A DNA stretch of 50,942 nt from positions 1 through 50,942 of the forward strand of contig JASEGJ010000006.1 in NCBI GenBank assembly GCA_030018135.1, in the 5' to 3' direction. Shown here one piece after another: positions 20,735 to 29,721 of the stretch. Source of the DNA: Candidatus Hodarchaeaceae archaeon (GTDB taxonomy: Archaea > Hadarchaeota > Hadarchaeia > Hadarchaeales > Hadarchaeaceae). The stretch's first letter is position 1; every line of letters starts with the position of its first letter. The notes under the pieces are model-generated. The model saw only the letters and a program-made list of their open reading frames with translations, did not search any database and was not told the origin of the DNA. A program made the translations under genes and the position numbers.

Positions 20735-21040
20735 CTAAGCTCTGACTTTTTTGACGACTTCATAATTTTTGATCAAGTTGACTGTCGCCTTCGGTGCGAT
20801 CGCCTTTACCTTGGCAACCACCTTCGCTGGGTCTAACGTCACATTTTCCAGCTTGACGAGGTCCTTCTTGCCCATCTTCACGCTTTTCACGTTTATCAGG
20901 ACTACCATCGGATTCCCGCTCTCTGGAGTCATGCCCAGTGCTTTCAGGACATCCAAAGCTTTTCCCGGAGCTATATGGTCAATCGTGACACCATTTTTTA
21001 TCTTCGGATACTTCTCCAATCGACCACCTCCCAATTTCAT
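20735..21040 (-). CDS. Stand-alone PyrI-like allosteric (N-terminal) domain, no zinc domain
   Basis: From ATG 21040: MKLGGGRLEKYPKIKNGVTIDHIAPGKALDVLKALGMTPESGNPMVVLINVKSVKMGKKDLVKLENVTLDPAKVVAKVKAIAPKATVNLIKNYEVVKKVRA*; ends where PyrI would enter its Cys4 zinc domain. Confidence 0.85.
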   Translation of the reverse strand: MKLGGGRLEKYPKIKNGVTIDHIAPGKALDVLKALGMTPESGNPMVVLINVKSVKMGKKDLVKLENVTLDPAKVVAKVKAIAPKATVNLIKNYEVVKKVRA

Positions 21041-21191
21041 TCGATGTACATCGAAATAAACTATTTGTTTTCCCGGCTTCCCAAAAAAAGATCTATAAGT
21101 GAAATCATTTTTCATCGATAGCGCTGTTCCTATACAGGGATCGGCGGGGCCCCGGCGGCGCCAATTCGGTGGCGTGATTTTTCTCTCAATT

Positions 21192-21446
21192 TCATCTTCC
21201 CCGGTATGCCCCACGCCTATGTCTGACGTACTGAATTTCGACTAACGCCTCACTTTTTATCTTGTAAATGATACGATAATCTCCAGCTCGTAATTTCCAA
21301 TATCCTTCCCACTCGCCATGTAGCTTGTCACCCGCTCCGATGTCATCAAACAATTCATCTATCGCCACCTCTATCCGCCGTTGCATATCCTTTGGAAGTT
21401 TTCTTATGTCCCGCATCGCCCTTCTGGTAAAAGTAATTTCTACCAT
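21192..21446 (-). CDS. RelE/ParE-type toxin
   Basis: VEITFTRRAMRDIRKLPKDMQRRIEVAIDEL ... GYWKLRAGDYRIIYKI. Confidence 0.85.
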   Translation of the reverse strand: MVEITFTRRAMRDIRKLPKDMQRRIEVAIDELFDDIGAGDKLHGEWEGYWKLRAGDYRIIYKIKSEALVEIQYVRHRRGAYRGR

Positions 21447-21480
21447 TTCTGGCGCCCATCATTGGGTTAAATACTGGATT

Positions 21481-21783
21481 TCATCTCATCTTTCTTCTCA
21501 AACGCGGCGGCGGATGCCCGAATACTTCCTCGTAGGTATAGATCCTCCCTGCCATCGAGTCCTCTTGGGCTTCCCGGAGTGCCCGTAGGGCACGAGGGTC
21601 TGCCATCTCCTCAATGGTCGCCATTATGCTATTGTACTCCTTCGCCCCAATCACTACGGCGATTGGCTTTCCCTTCCTGCTTACCACGATTTGCTCCCCC
21701 GCTTCGGCATCGCGAAGCAACCGGGGCAATTTTCGATGCGCTTCCTTTACTCCCACGACCCGCCCAGCCATCAAAATCACCAT
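21481..21783 (-). CDS. Phd/YefM-type antitoxin
   Basis: VVGVKEAHRKLPRLLRDAEAGEQIVVSRKGKPIAVVIGAKEYNSI; directly upstream of the RelE-like gene. Confidence 0.85.
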   Translation of the reverse strand: MVILMAGRVVGVKEAHRKLPRLLRDAEAGEQIVVSRKGKPIAVVIGAKEYNSIMATIEEMADPRALRALREAQEDSMAGRIYTYEEVFGHPPPRLRRKMR

Positions 21784-21927
21784 TAAACAGTTGGCACCTC
21801 TCATTTTTAAAGGTATGTACCGTGGTTTATACCAACATTAATACCCGTGCAAACATCGAGCAGGGTTTAGACAGCACCTTTGCTTAAAAGGAACTCAGAA
21901 ATTGCTCATTTCACGTAAGTTGAGTGG

Positions 21928-22091
21928 TGGGGCCGCCAGGATTTGAATTCCCGGGGGCTAAGCCCTTCTTAACCCCTCCCGGGTTTGCGGGTCTCTCCGG
22001 AGCACCGCTCCAACGGATCATCATCTTGCCATCAGCAGACCCACAACATCCGCTGGAGCCCGCCGTGCTAGCCAAGCTACACTACGGCCCC
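21928..22091 (-). tRNA. tRNA-Trp(CCA) with two introns (21993-22052 at 37/38; 21948-21977 in T arm)
   Basis: Acceptor GGGGCCG/CGGCCCC, anticodon stem GCGGG/CCCGC with loop CTCCAGA after splicing, T stem CCGGG/CCTGG, T loop TTCAAAT; mature length 74 nt; CCA encoded. Confidence 0.85.
21993..22052 (-). ncRNA. Putative box C/D methylation guide within tRNA-Trp intron 1
   Basis: CUGA (D') and AUGAUGA (C') boxes; GGGTCTG before CUGA complements CAGACCC of the same tRNA; TTGGAGC complements the GCTCCA(G) anticodon segment. Confidence 0.65.
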
Positions 22092-22138
22092 ACCAAATTG
22101 AGGTTGGACGGCCCGCATAAAAGTTTTCCGAAGAGTGG

Positions 22139-22240
22139 AGCCGGGGAAGGGATTTTCAGGGCAGACCATTTGAACCCCTGTATAGCGGATGCCCGCCGAG
22201 CGGCTGCAGTCCGCCGCGTTAACCGCTCCGCCACCCCGGC
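22139..22240 (-). tRNA. tRNA-Cys(GCA) with two introns (22191-22203 at 37/38; 22153-22168 in T loop)
   Basis: Acceptor GCCGGGG/CCCCGGC, anticodon stem GCGGA/TCCGC, loop CTGCAGA after splicing, T stem AGGGG/CCCTT, loop TTCAAAT; mature length 73 nt; CCA encoded. Confidence 0.85.
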
Positions 22241-22336
22241 TCGCTCGATATTTTGTCATCGCGCCTTTAAGTCCTTCGCTGCGAACTCAACCCAAGTTTA
22301 TTAAGGGTGGGCACCAAACACTAACAAGGGTCAGAC

Positions 22337-22756
22337 TTGGTCACGGTAGCCGTGAGCATAAACTACATTTCGGCGGAAAAATTCTGGGAGCAGGACAAGC
22401 CAGTGCCGCTAGGCGTCCACATCTCGACGAACATAAATGTCGTCGGCGTCGAGCAAAAGGGCGAACAACTGGCGGTGCCATTTGTGGTCACCATCGGCTA
22501 CACGCCATCGATAGCGCAGATCAACCTGAAGGGCCAGGCCATCCTGTCCGGCGAGAGGGCCGAACTGGAGCAAATTCGCGACGACTACAAGAAACAGCGC
22601 GCGCCTCCGCCCATGCTCATCCAGACCATAACCAACGCCTCGCTCATCGAGGCGACCTTCCTATCGCGCACCCTGAACATCCCCCCGCCGATCCCGCTGC
22701 CAAGCATGCCCAAGCCGCAAAAACCCGATAAGGAAAGGCCCAGCTATGTCGGCTGA
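22337..22756 (+). CDS. Conserved archaeal hypothetical, possibly SecB-like fold
   Basis: Beta-rich ORF with VSINYISAEKFWEQDKPVPLGVHISTNINV; family assignment tentative. Confidence 0.5.
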   Translation: MVTVAVSINYISAEKFWEQDKPVPLGVHISTNINVVGVEQKGEQLAVPFVVTIGYTPSIAQINLKGQAILSGERAELEQIRDDYKKQRAPPPMLIQTITNASLIEATFLSRTLNIPPPIPLPSMPKPQKPDKERPSYVG

Positions 22757-23150
22757 AGTACCATACATGCCTCCGGAAAAGCCCGAGATGCCGAAACACT
22801 TCGCTGGCATCCTGCTCGGCATCGTCCTCTGCATCGTCGGGGCCCTGCTGATCCACCAGGGCGTGACCTTCGCGATGACTGTGGAGAGGCTGGCGCCGAG
22901 CATGGGGCTTCTCGCGGCGGGGGCGCTGCTCATATTCGTCGGCGTGGCGCGGATGTGGCCCGGTAAGTCCTTGGCGAACGCCGGCTTCTTCTGCGCCGGC
23001 GTCCTCTGCCTGGTGGCAAGTGGGGCGTTGATCGCCGGAAACGTTCGAGGTGCGGCGCAGGCCATCCTGCTCACGCTGGTCGGCATAGCGTTGGTCGTCG
23101 TCGGCGTCGAGGTGGCGAAGGAGAGCTGGAAGAAATTTGCCACGCGCTAA
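22746..23150 (+). CDS. Small multi-pass membrane protein, hypothetical
   Basis: Four hydrophobic segments; overlaps the upstream gene by a few nt. Confidence 0.6.
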   Translation: MSAEVPYMPPEKPEMPKHFAGILLGIVLCIVGALLIHQGVTFAMTVERLAPSMGLLAAGALLIFVGVARMWPGKSLANAGFFCAGVLCLVASGALIAGNVRGAAQAILLTLVGIALVVVGVEVAKESWKKFATR

Positions 23151-23390
23151 AATGGATCGGCCAAACATGATGAACTTTGGCGAGGTCTCATGTCTTAGAA
23201 CATGTAACCATTAAGGGAGGTGAAATCTACGTTCAGAAAGAAGAAAAAGCCGAAAAAGAAACCGGAAGAGAAAAAACCCTGTTGAGGGCTCGAATGAGGT
23301 CAAATGAAAACGTCTAAAAAGTTCGTATTTAGCCAAGCACGCGCGGTATTCAACACCCCTGTTGACATTCGGGGATTTTCCGTATTGAGT

Positions 23391-25283
23391 TCATTTCTCT
23401 AGTTTGTCGGCAACCCACCCGACATCCAGTTCTTCCAACTTTGCCTTTGTGGGCACGCCGGTTTCGTCCCAGCCCATCATCTGATAATACGCGGCGATGG
23501 CCTGCCCATATGCTTCCTTCGAGAGCTTCGTGCCCTTCAGCGCCCCGGCCTCGAGGGGTTGAAAGAACCGCTCTGGCAACCAGTCATCCCGCATGGTGAA
23601 ACCCTCCCTGACATTAAATGCTCGAGCCATGGTGGTAGCGCGCTCCCCGACCTTCATGAGTTCCCATACCGTCGTGTCCCAGCCCGTGACCGCATTCACC
23701 ATCTCCGCCACCTGGGGTATTTTCCACACCCTCGCGGGAGCGGTGGTGAACAGACATATGTCGAGGCAATTGCCCAAGCTCCACCAGTGTTGAAGGTAGG
23801 TAAACAGTCTGACCTTTCGCGGGCCCAGGTCGAGGCTCTTCACCGGCTCCAAGATGCCTATCGGCTTGAGCTGGTCGATGAAGAAGCCCTCCTCCTCGAA
23901 GCACGGGTCGTGCTCCATCTGGACGTGGTCGGCTCCGGTGGGCGAAACGGCATACCCAAGCCCCACGCCCGTCTTCCATCTGCCCTCGTGCATCGGTATT
24001 TCCTTGCCCTTGACGTGCATCGCAAACCTCTCGGCTCCCCCGCCGATTCTCTCGGCGGCCCATTTGACGCCCTCAGCCAGGACGTCGCCCAGCCCCTCCC
24101 GCTTGGCGATCATTTCCGTAACCTTTACTAGGGCATCGCCATTACCAAATCTGAGGTCGATTCTCCCGGTGTCCTTTTCCGTTAGGATGCCGTTTTCGAA
24201 GCACTCCATCGCGAAGGCGATCGATACCCCCGTCGAAATCGAGTCCATTCCGTATGCATTGCAGATCTCGTTGGCCTTCACCACAGCCTTCAAATCAGTG
24301 ACGCCGCAGCACGAGCCAAGCGAGGCGACCCCCTCGTACTCGGGAGCCCCGTAGGCGGGGTCGACCTTGAAGGGCTCATCCACCTTGACAGTCATCTTGC
24401 ACGCGACCGAGCACGCATAGCATGCCGTCTGCCCGACGTGCAGTGTCTCCTTCATCCTTTCCCCGCTTATCCCCTCGGCACCCTCGATGGCGCCGTCGCG
24501 GAAGTTCCTAGTCGGGAGGGCTCCTGAAGCGTTGAGCGGGAGGACGAACTGTGGGGTTCCCAGGCTATGGAGCCCTGAGACATCGGCGTTCTTCAGGTAG
24601 TTTTCGTTGAACCACTTCGCGAGGGCCCTCACCTTGTCCGGCTCCTTTATATCGATCCTCTTCGTCCCCCTCACCGCTATCGCCTTGAGGTTTTTCGACC
24701 CCATGACCGCGCCCATCCCCCCGCGGCCGTTGGCGTGCCTCAGCTCGTTGATGACGCAGCCGTATCGGACGAGTTTTTCGCCGGCCGGGCCTATCTGGGC
24801 AATCCTTATCCTGTTGTCCCCGAGCTCCTCGCGGATGCCCTCCTGGGCCTCTTTCGTCGGTTTTCCCCAGATTTTGCCGGCGTCGCGGATCTCAACTTCG
24901 CCGTCGTGGATCCAAAGGTAGACCGGCTTTTTCGCCTTCCCCTTGATGATCACCGCGTCGTAGCCGGCGAACTTCAGCTCAGGCCCCCAGTGTCCCCCCG
25001 CCTCAGCCTCGCCGTATGTGCCAGTCAGGGGCGACTTGGCGGCAACCGAGAACCTGGAGGTGCCCTGCAGGGGGGCTCCCGTGAGGACGCTCGTCGCGAA
25101 AATTAACAAGTTGTCGGGTCCTAGGGGGTCTGTACCTGGCTTGAGCTCTTTCAAGAGATAATAGAGGGCGAGGCCCCTACCTCCCACATATCTCCTGTAG
25201 AAGATCTCGTTCGACTCATCCACGGAGATTTCCTCCCCGGACAAATCAACTCGCAAAATCTTGCCGTTATATCCATATGCCAT
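23391..25283 (-). CDS. Aldehyde:ferredoxin oxidoreductase family tungstoenzyme (copy 2)
   Basis: MAYGYNGKILRVDLSGEEISV; GGHWGPELKFAGYDAVIIKG; CYACSVACKM. Confidence 0.93.
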   Translation of the reverse strand: MAYGYNGKILRVDLSGEEISVDESNEIFYRRYVGGRGLALYYLLKELKPGTDPLGPDNLLIFATSVLTGAPLQGTSRFSVAAKSPLTGTYGEAEAGGHWGPELKFAGYDAVIIKGKAKKPVYLWIHDGEVEIRDAGKIWGKPTKEAQEGIREELGDNRIRIAQIGPAGEKLVRYGCVINELRHANGRGGMGAVMGSKNLKAIAVRGTKRIDIKEPDKVRALAKWFNENYLKNADVSGLHSLGTPQFVLPLNASGALPTRNFRDGAIEGAEGISGERMKETLHVGQTACYACSVACKMTVKVDEPFKVDPAYGAPEYEGVASLGSCCGVTDLKAVVKANEICNAYGMDSISTGVSIAFAMECFENGILTEKDTGRIDLRFGNGDALVKVTEMIAKREGLGDVLAEGVKWAAERIGGGAERFAMHVKGKEIPMHEGRWKTGVGLGYAVSPTGADHVQMEHDPCFEEEGFFIDQLKPIGILEPVKSLDLGPRKVRLFTYLQHWWSLGNCLDICLFTTAPARVWKIPQVAEMVNAVTGWDTTVWELMKVGERATTMARAFNVREGFTMRDDWLPERFFQPLEAGALKGTKLSKEAYGQAIAAYYQMMGWDETGVPTKAKLEELDVGWVADKLEK

Positions 25284-25287
25284 TTTT

Positions 25288-26223
25288 TCACCCCACCGGT
25301 CCCCTCTCGGGTTTGCTCGCCATAAATTCCTCAGCCTCCTTCCACCGCGGCATCGACTGCGCCCCAACCTTGGTCACGGAGAGGGCCGCGACCGCTGATG
25401 CGAAGTCGGCGGCCTCCAATGGGGCCATCCCCTTATAGATGCAACTTACGAATGCCGAGTTGAAGGCGTCGCCCGCGCCCGTCGTGTCCACCACGTTTTC
25501 GACCTTGTAAATGGGTATGCGATGTTCCCCCTCGGCCGTCACGAGTAGGGACCCGCCCTCGCCTAGGGTTATCAGGACTATCTCGGGGCCAAGGCCGAGG
25601 AGCTTTCTCGCCGCCCTCCTGACATCGGTTTCCTTCGTGAGCTCGAGGGCCCCCCTGCGGTTCGGCAGGAGGATATCCGTCATCCCCAGCAGGTCCCTGA
25701 TCGCGTCTAGGCCGTACACGGCGACGTGCCTCTCCAGGTCGAATGAAACCCTCTTGCCCGCCTCCTTCGCTATCCGCATGCACTTCCTAGCCGACTCGAT
25801 GTTCACCGCATCCGTGTGGAAGATGTCGGCTCTGGCGACGTAATCGGCCATTATTTCGTTCGCCTTGAGCACGTTTTTTTCCATGTAGGGGTCCTGAAGG
25901 ATCTGGCGGCCTCCGTGGGAATCCACGACGATGATGTTGACTGGGGTTTTAGTTTCCTTTTTCAAAAAGAAGTGCTCAACATCCATGTCGTGATTTTTGA
26001 AGTTCTGAAGTATCTCGTGGCCATTTGGGTCGTCGCCGGCCGAGCCCATGAAGCCGGACTTCACGCCCATCCGCGCCACCCCAACGCAGAAATTTGCCAC
26101 GACGCCGCCGCACTGCCTCGCGAAATCCTTTATCCAAATTTTGTCGTCGGGCCTACAGAACTCCTCGACGAGGACGAATTCATCTATCGAACTTACGCCC
26201 AAGCCTACGATTTTCGCGGCCAT
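25288..26223 (-). CDS. PfkB-family carbohydrate kinase
   Basis: GGVVANFCVGVARMG ... VVDTTGAGDAFNSAFVSCI. Confidence 0.92.
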   Translation of the reverse strand: MAAKIVGLGVSSIDEFVLVEEFCRPDDKIWIKDFARQCGGVVANFCVGVARMGVKSGFMGSAGDDPNGHEILQNFKNHDMDVEHFFLKKETKTPVNIIVVDSHGGRQILQDPYMEKNVLKANEIMADYVARADIFHTDAVNIESARKCMRIAKEAGKRVSFDLERHVAVYGLDAIRDLLGMTDILLPNRRGALELTKETDVRRAARKLLGLGPEIVLITLGEGGSLLVTAEGEHRIPIYKVENVVDTTGAGDAFNSAFVSCIYKGMAPLEAADFASAVAALSVTKVGAQSMPRWKEAEEFMASKPERGPVG

Positions 26224-26399
26224 GCTCCAACCTCGCCAATTTTGCCATTTTACCTAAATCTGATTGATTTTAAGTCTTTCGCCTGCTCGCTCCTCGAAAT
26301 TTTCAATCCTCCTTTTCGAGACAACTCCTTGAAACCTGACCAGCTCGGGGATGAGGACAAGCCTTTTGGGGCCAACTCTCATTCTGAGTTTTACCAAAG

Positions 26400-26852
26400 T
26401 TATACTTCGGCCCCCGATTTATCGAAAAGTTTTGGATGCGCCGCGTCTCTACGAAAGTTTTCCTCCCCTAGGCCCTTACGAAAAGCCAGTTCAAACATGG
26501 GCATGAGATCTATTTGAACCTCATCCAGCCTTTTTACTTCCCTGTTCCTCCCCTCGTGCAACAAAACCCATTTATTTAGCTTTAACACTCCCAAGAGCTT
26601 TGCCAGCTCGCTGACTTCAGCCGTTGCCTTGACTTCTACTGGAGTTATGCCACCATCCTTCAAAATAAAATCGACCTCCCTTCCTTTTTCCTTCCAGTAG
26701 AACTTTGCATCGAGCAAAGAAGATGCAATGCATTCCAGCAACTTCCCCTTCTCTATTTCCCTGTACAGACCGAAGACAAGCGACCAGTGGTAGGGGTAAA
26801 CCTTCTGAAGCTTTCTGCTCGCGATCAGCATCGAAATTCTGAAATTTTTCAC
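26400..26852 (-). pseudogene. C-terminal fragment of a DUF4143-type AAA ATPase
   Basis: YREIEKGKLLECIASSLLDAKFYWKEKGREVDFILKDGGITPVEVKA; no P-loop region. Confidence 0.65.
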
Positions 26853-26865
26853 AAAAGATTACATT

Positions 26866-27828
26866 TTGTTCGATGAAATCCAGAATTTGGACGGTTGGGA
26901 GCTTTTTGTCAACAGGCTCAAGAGAAAAGGCCTGAACCTCACCCTCACCGGCTCGAATTCTAAACTGTTGAGCAAGGAGCTAGCAACGCATCTAACTGGC
27001 AGGTACCTGGAGATAAAAATTTTGCCGTTCTCCTTCAGGGAATTTCTGGAGACGAAGAAGTTTGAGATCGGGGAGATGGACCTGATTTCAAAGGAGACAC
27101 GTGGCGGACTGCTGAATCTTTTAACAGGATATCTCGAAAACGGCGGGTATCCAGAAGTCGTCATCAAAGGATACGGGAGGGACTATTTGAAAACTCTCTT
27201 CGATGGAATAATCTTCAAGGACATAGTAAAGAGGTACAACGTGAGATATTCAAGCAAACTCTACGAGCTGGCCCTGTACCTAGCATCCGCGATCTCGAAA
27301 AGCGCGTCCTACACAAAAATAAAGAACAGCTTGGATTTCAGGAGCGTGCACACAGTGGAAAATTACATGAAATATCTGGAGGAGGCCTACCTTTTCGTGA
27401 CGCTAAACAGATTCTCCTACAAGCTAAAAGAGCAGCTGAAGTCTCCCAAGAAGACCTATTGCATTGACACTGGCCTGGCCAATGCGGTCGGGTTTAAATT
27501 CACGGAGAACACCGGCGGGACGATGGAAAACTTAGTTGCCATAGAACTCATCCGCAGGGGCTCTGAAATCTATTACTGGAAAAATCATTTTGGGGAAGAG
27601 GTGGATTTTGTTGTCAAGGAGGGCTATAGGATCAAACAGGCGATCCAAGTAACGTATGTTTCAAGTAAAAAGGAGTTGGAAAGAAGGGAAATGAAGGCGC
27701 TTGTAAAGGCGTCGAAGGAGTTGAAGTGCCGGAACTTGCTCGTCATAACTTGGGACTATGAGGGGGCCGAGAAATACCAAGATAGAAAAATTAAATTTTT
27801 ACCGCTGTGGAAATGGCTGCTGAGCTAG
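26866..27828 (+). pseudogene. DUF4143-type AAA ATPase lacking its N-terminal Walker A region
   Basis: Begins at Walker B (LFDEIQNLDGWELFVNRL), then LTGSNSKLLSKELATHLTGRY, GEEVDFVVKEG; no GxxxxGK[ST] upstream. Confidence 0.7.
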
Positions 27829-28082
27829 AAATACGTTGACTTTGTCCGCCTCGGCCAAATTGCTTGAGTAACCTATATCCAACAGCCTCGAGTGTGTCAT
27901 CTAAAGTTGGAAAGAGCCAGAGCTTCCGCCTGCAGACTTAGCTGGGTGCCGGTGTGAGCTCTGGGGATGGATTCTGCATGATTTTTCGGAGACTATTGTG
28001 CAACCACTCGGCTCCAACATTTTTTAGAGATCAGTTAGCTCTGACTTAAGATGACTGGTTGAAGGACCTGATAAACAGACGC

Positions 28083-29402
28083 CTAGGGCGAAAATCGCCT
28101 GGCTGGGAGGATGAGCAGAAATGCCGGCACCGGTGCCGCCACGAGGTTGATTTTCTCCAGATAGTAGATGTGCTCCCCCCCCAGCAGGACCTTGTTTTTG
28201 ATCCCAACCTTGGGGAAGTCACTCGCCCCAGCCGCCGTCTGCCACTTAACCTCAATACCCACATCACCAACGACGAAGTCAACTTCCCGCTTGTCGGAGA
28301 AGAAATACACGTCTTTGAGGCTCCTCCTCAGGTGCTCCCCCACGACCCCTTCCACCAAGCTCGGGAGATCCGGGCTCACGGAGAGATACCTGCAGAAGAC
28401 CCGGTACAAAAACGGGTCCAAGAGGTAAACCTTCCGCTCTTTCCTGAAGAGGGGCACTTTTCGCGAGAGATCGAGCTGGTGGTAGCTCCTGAGCGCGTAC
28501 AGCCCCTCGAGGATCTCCAAGTAGTCACGCACCGTCAGATGGGATCCCACCTCCATCTCCTTCGCGATGGAGTTCAGGGAGAACTTGTTCCCGTAGCGCC
28601 GGAGAACCCCAAGCAGTACGGAGAGGGCCGTTTTTTCGCTCCGGCCGAGCTTTGTGACGTCGAACATGACGGCGTCGAAACAGCTCCTGTACGTGTCCTC
28701 CCTTATCCCCCCCTCCTCGATGAGTTCGAAAAACGCCCTCGGGTAACCCCCGCATTCGAGGAACGTGTGGAAGAGTCTCCTGATCTCGTCGAAAAATGGG
28801 ACGAGTTCCCTTGCAGAGTTCAGGATGTCCTTTGGACGGAATGCCCCAGCACCGATGGACATCAATTTTTGCTTCAGCACCTCGCTCCCGAAAAGTGTGC
28901 AAAACTCCCTGAAACCCAGCGGGAGGAACTCCTTCACCTCCATCGGCCTGCCTGGGAACCTCTCCCGCTTGAGCCCGATCGAGGAGGAGCCCGTGACCTT
29001 GATGGTCTTGTCCCTTGAAAGCGGGGAATCGAGCAGAAATTTCACCGCCTTTTCCCAGCCATCCACGGACGTCACTTCGTCGAGGAAGACATATCTGTGG
29101 CCCTCACCCGCCAAGAGGTCAAATGTTCTGATCACCTCGATGATGTCGTCGCCGTCCCGGAGCATGTCGCAGGCGAAGAGGAGGATGTTCTTGGGATTCA
29201 CCTTCTCTAGGAGGTCGTTCACCATCAGCTTCAGGTACGTGGTCTTCCCCGTTTGCCTGGGTCCTACCACTAGGCAGTTGCCGGGCTCGAAGCCGTAGAG
29301 GAGCCTGTGCTTCCGCCCCATCGCATTTTTTACCTTTTCGTCTTCTCGAATTCTGGTCTTATCCGCCCACCATGGGTTCTGAAGCGCGAGGCGGCTTTCC
29401 AT
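28083..29402 (-). CDS. DUF4143-type AAA ATPase (intact)
   Basis: VVGPRQTGKTTYLKLMVNDLL; YVFLDEVTSVDGWEKAVKFLLD; VTGSSSIGLKRERFPGR; KREVDFVVGDVGIEVKW. Confidence 0.88.
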   Translation of the reverse strand: MESRLALQNPWWADKTRIREDEKVKNAMGRKHRLLYGFEPGNCLVVGPRQTGKTTYLKLMVNDLLEKVNPKNILLFACDMLRDGDDIIEVIRTFDLLAGEGHRYVFLDEVTSVDGWEKAVKFLLDSPLSRDKTIKVTGSSSIGLKRERFPGRPMEVKEFLPLGFREFCTLFGSEVLKQKLMSIGAGAFRPKDILNSARELVPFFDEIRRLFHTFLECGGYPRAFFELIEEGGIREDTYRSCFDAVMFDVTKLGRSEKTALSVLLGVLRRYGNKFSLNSIAKEMEVGSHLTVRDYLEILEGLYALRSYHQLDLSRKVPLFRKERKVYLLDPFLYRVFCRYLSVSPDLPSLVEGVVGEHLRRSLKDVYFFSDKREVDFVVGDVGIEVKWQTAAGASDFPKVGIKNKVLLGGEHIYYLEKINLVAAPVPAFLLILPARRFSP

Positions 29403-29485
29403 AGTTGTAATTAAACTAACAAGTTATATATAAATATATTGTTATTATGATTACAAGTTAGGAGACGATTGCGCTGTTTTTCCTA

Positions 29486-29671
29486 TCAATAAAAGCCCCT
29501 GATGCGGATTATTTGACCCAGATCCTTTCGGACCCAGATCCTTTCGATTCCACGCACCTTATCGAACTCCTGATCCTCGCTCGCGATTCTTTTTATCCCG
29601 GCCTTTTCCATCGTGGCCAAGTGGATCGCGTCGGAGGGTTTCAGCTCGTGCTCCAAAAGGTACTTCTCCAT
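29486..29671 (-). pseudogene. PIN-domain C-terminal fragment
   Basis: LKPSDAIHLATMEKAGIKRIASEDQEFDKVRGIERIW; N-terminal half not in a clear ORF. Confidence 0.55.
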
Positions 29672-29721
29672 GGGCCTCAGGTCGGACTCCTCAATGGGGA
29701 TAACCTCGACATACGGGAGCG

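Noticed and set aside
21928-22240. Trp and Cys loci as tRNA pseudogenes
   Set aside because: After BHB excision both give complete cloverleaves of 74 and 73 nt with matched acceptor stems and encoded CCA, which decay would not produce
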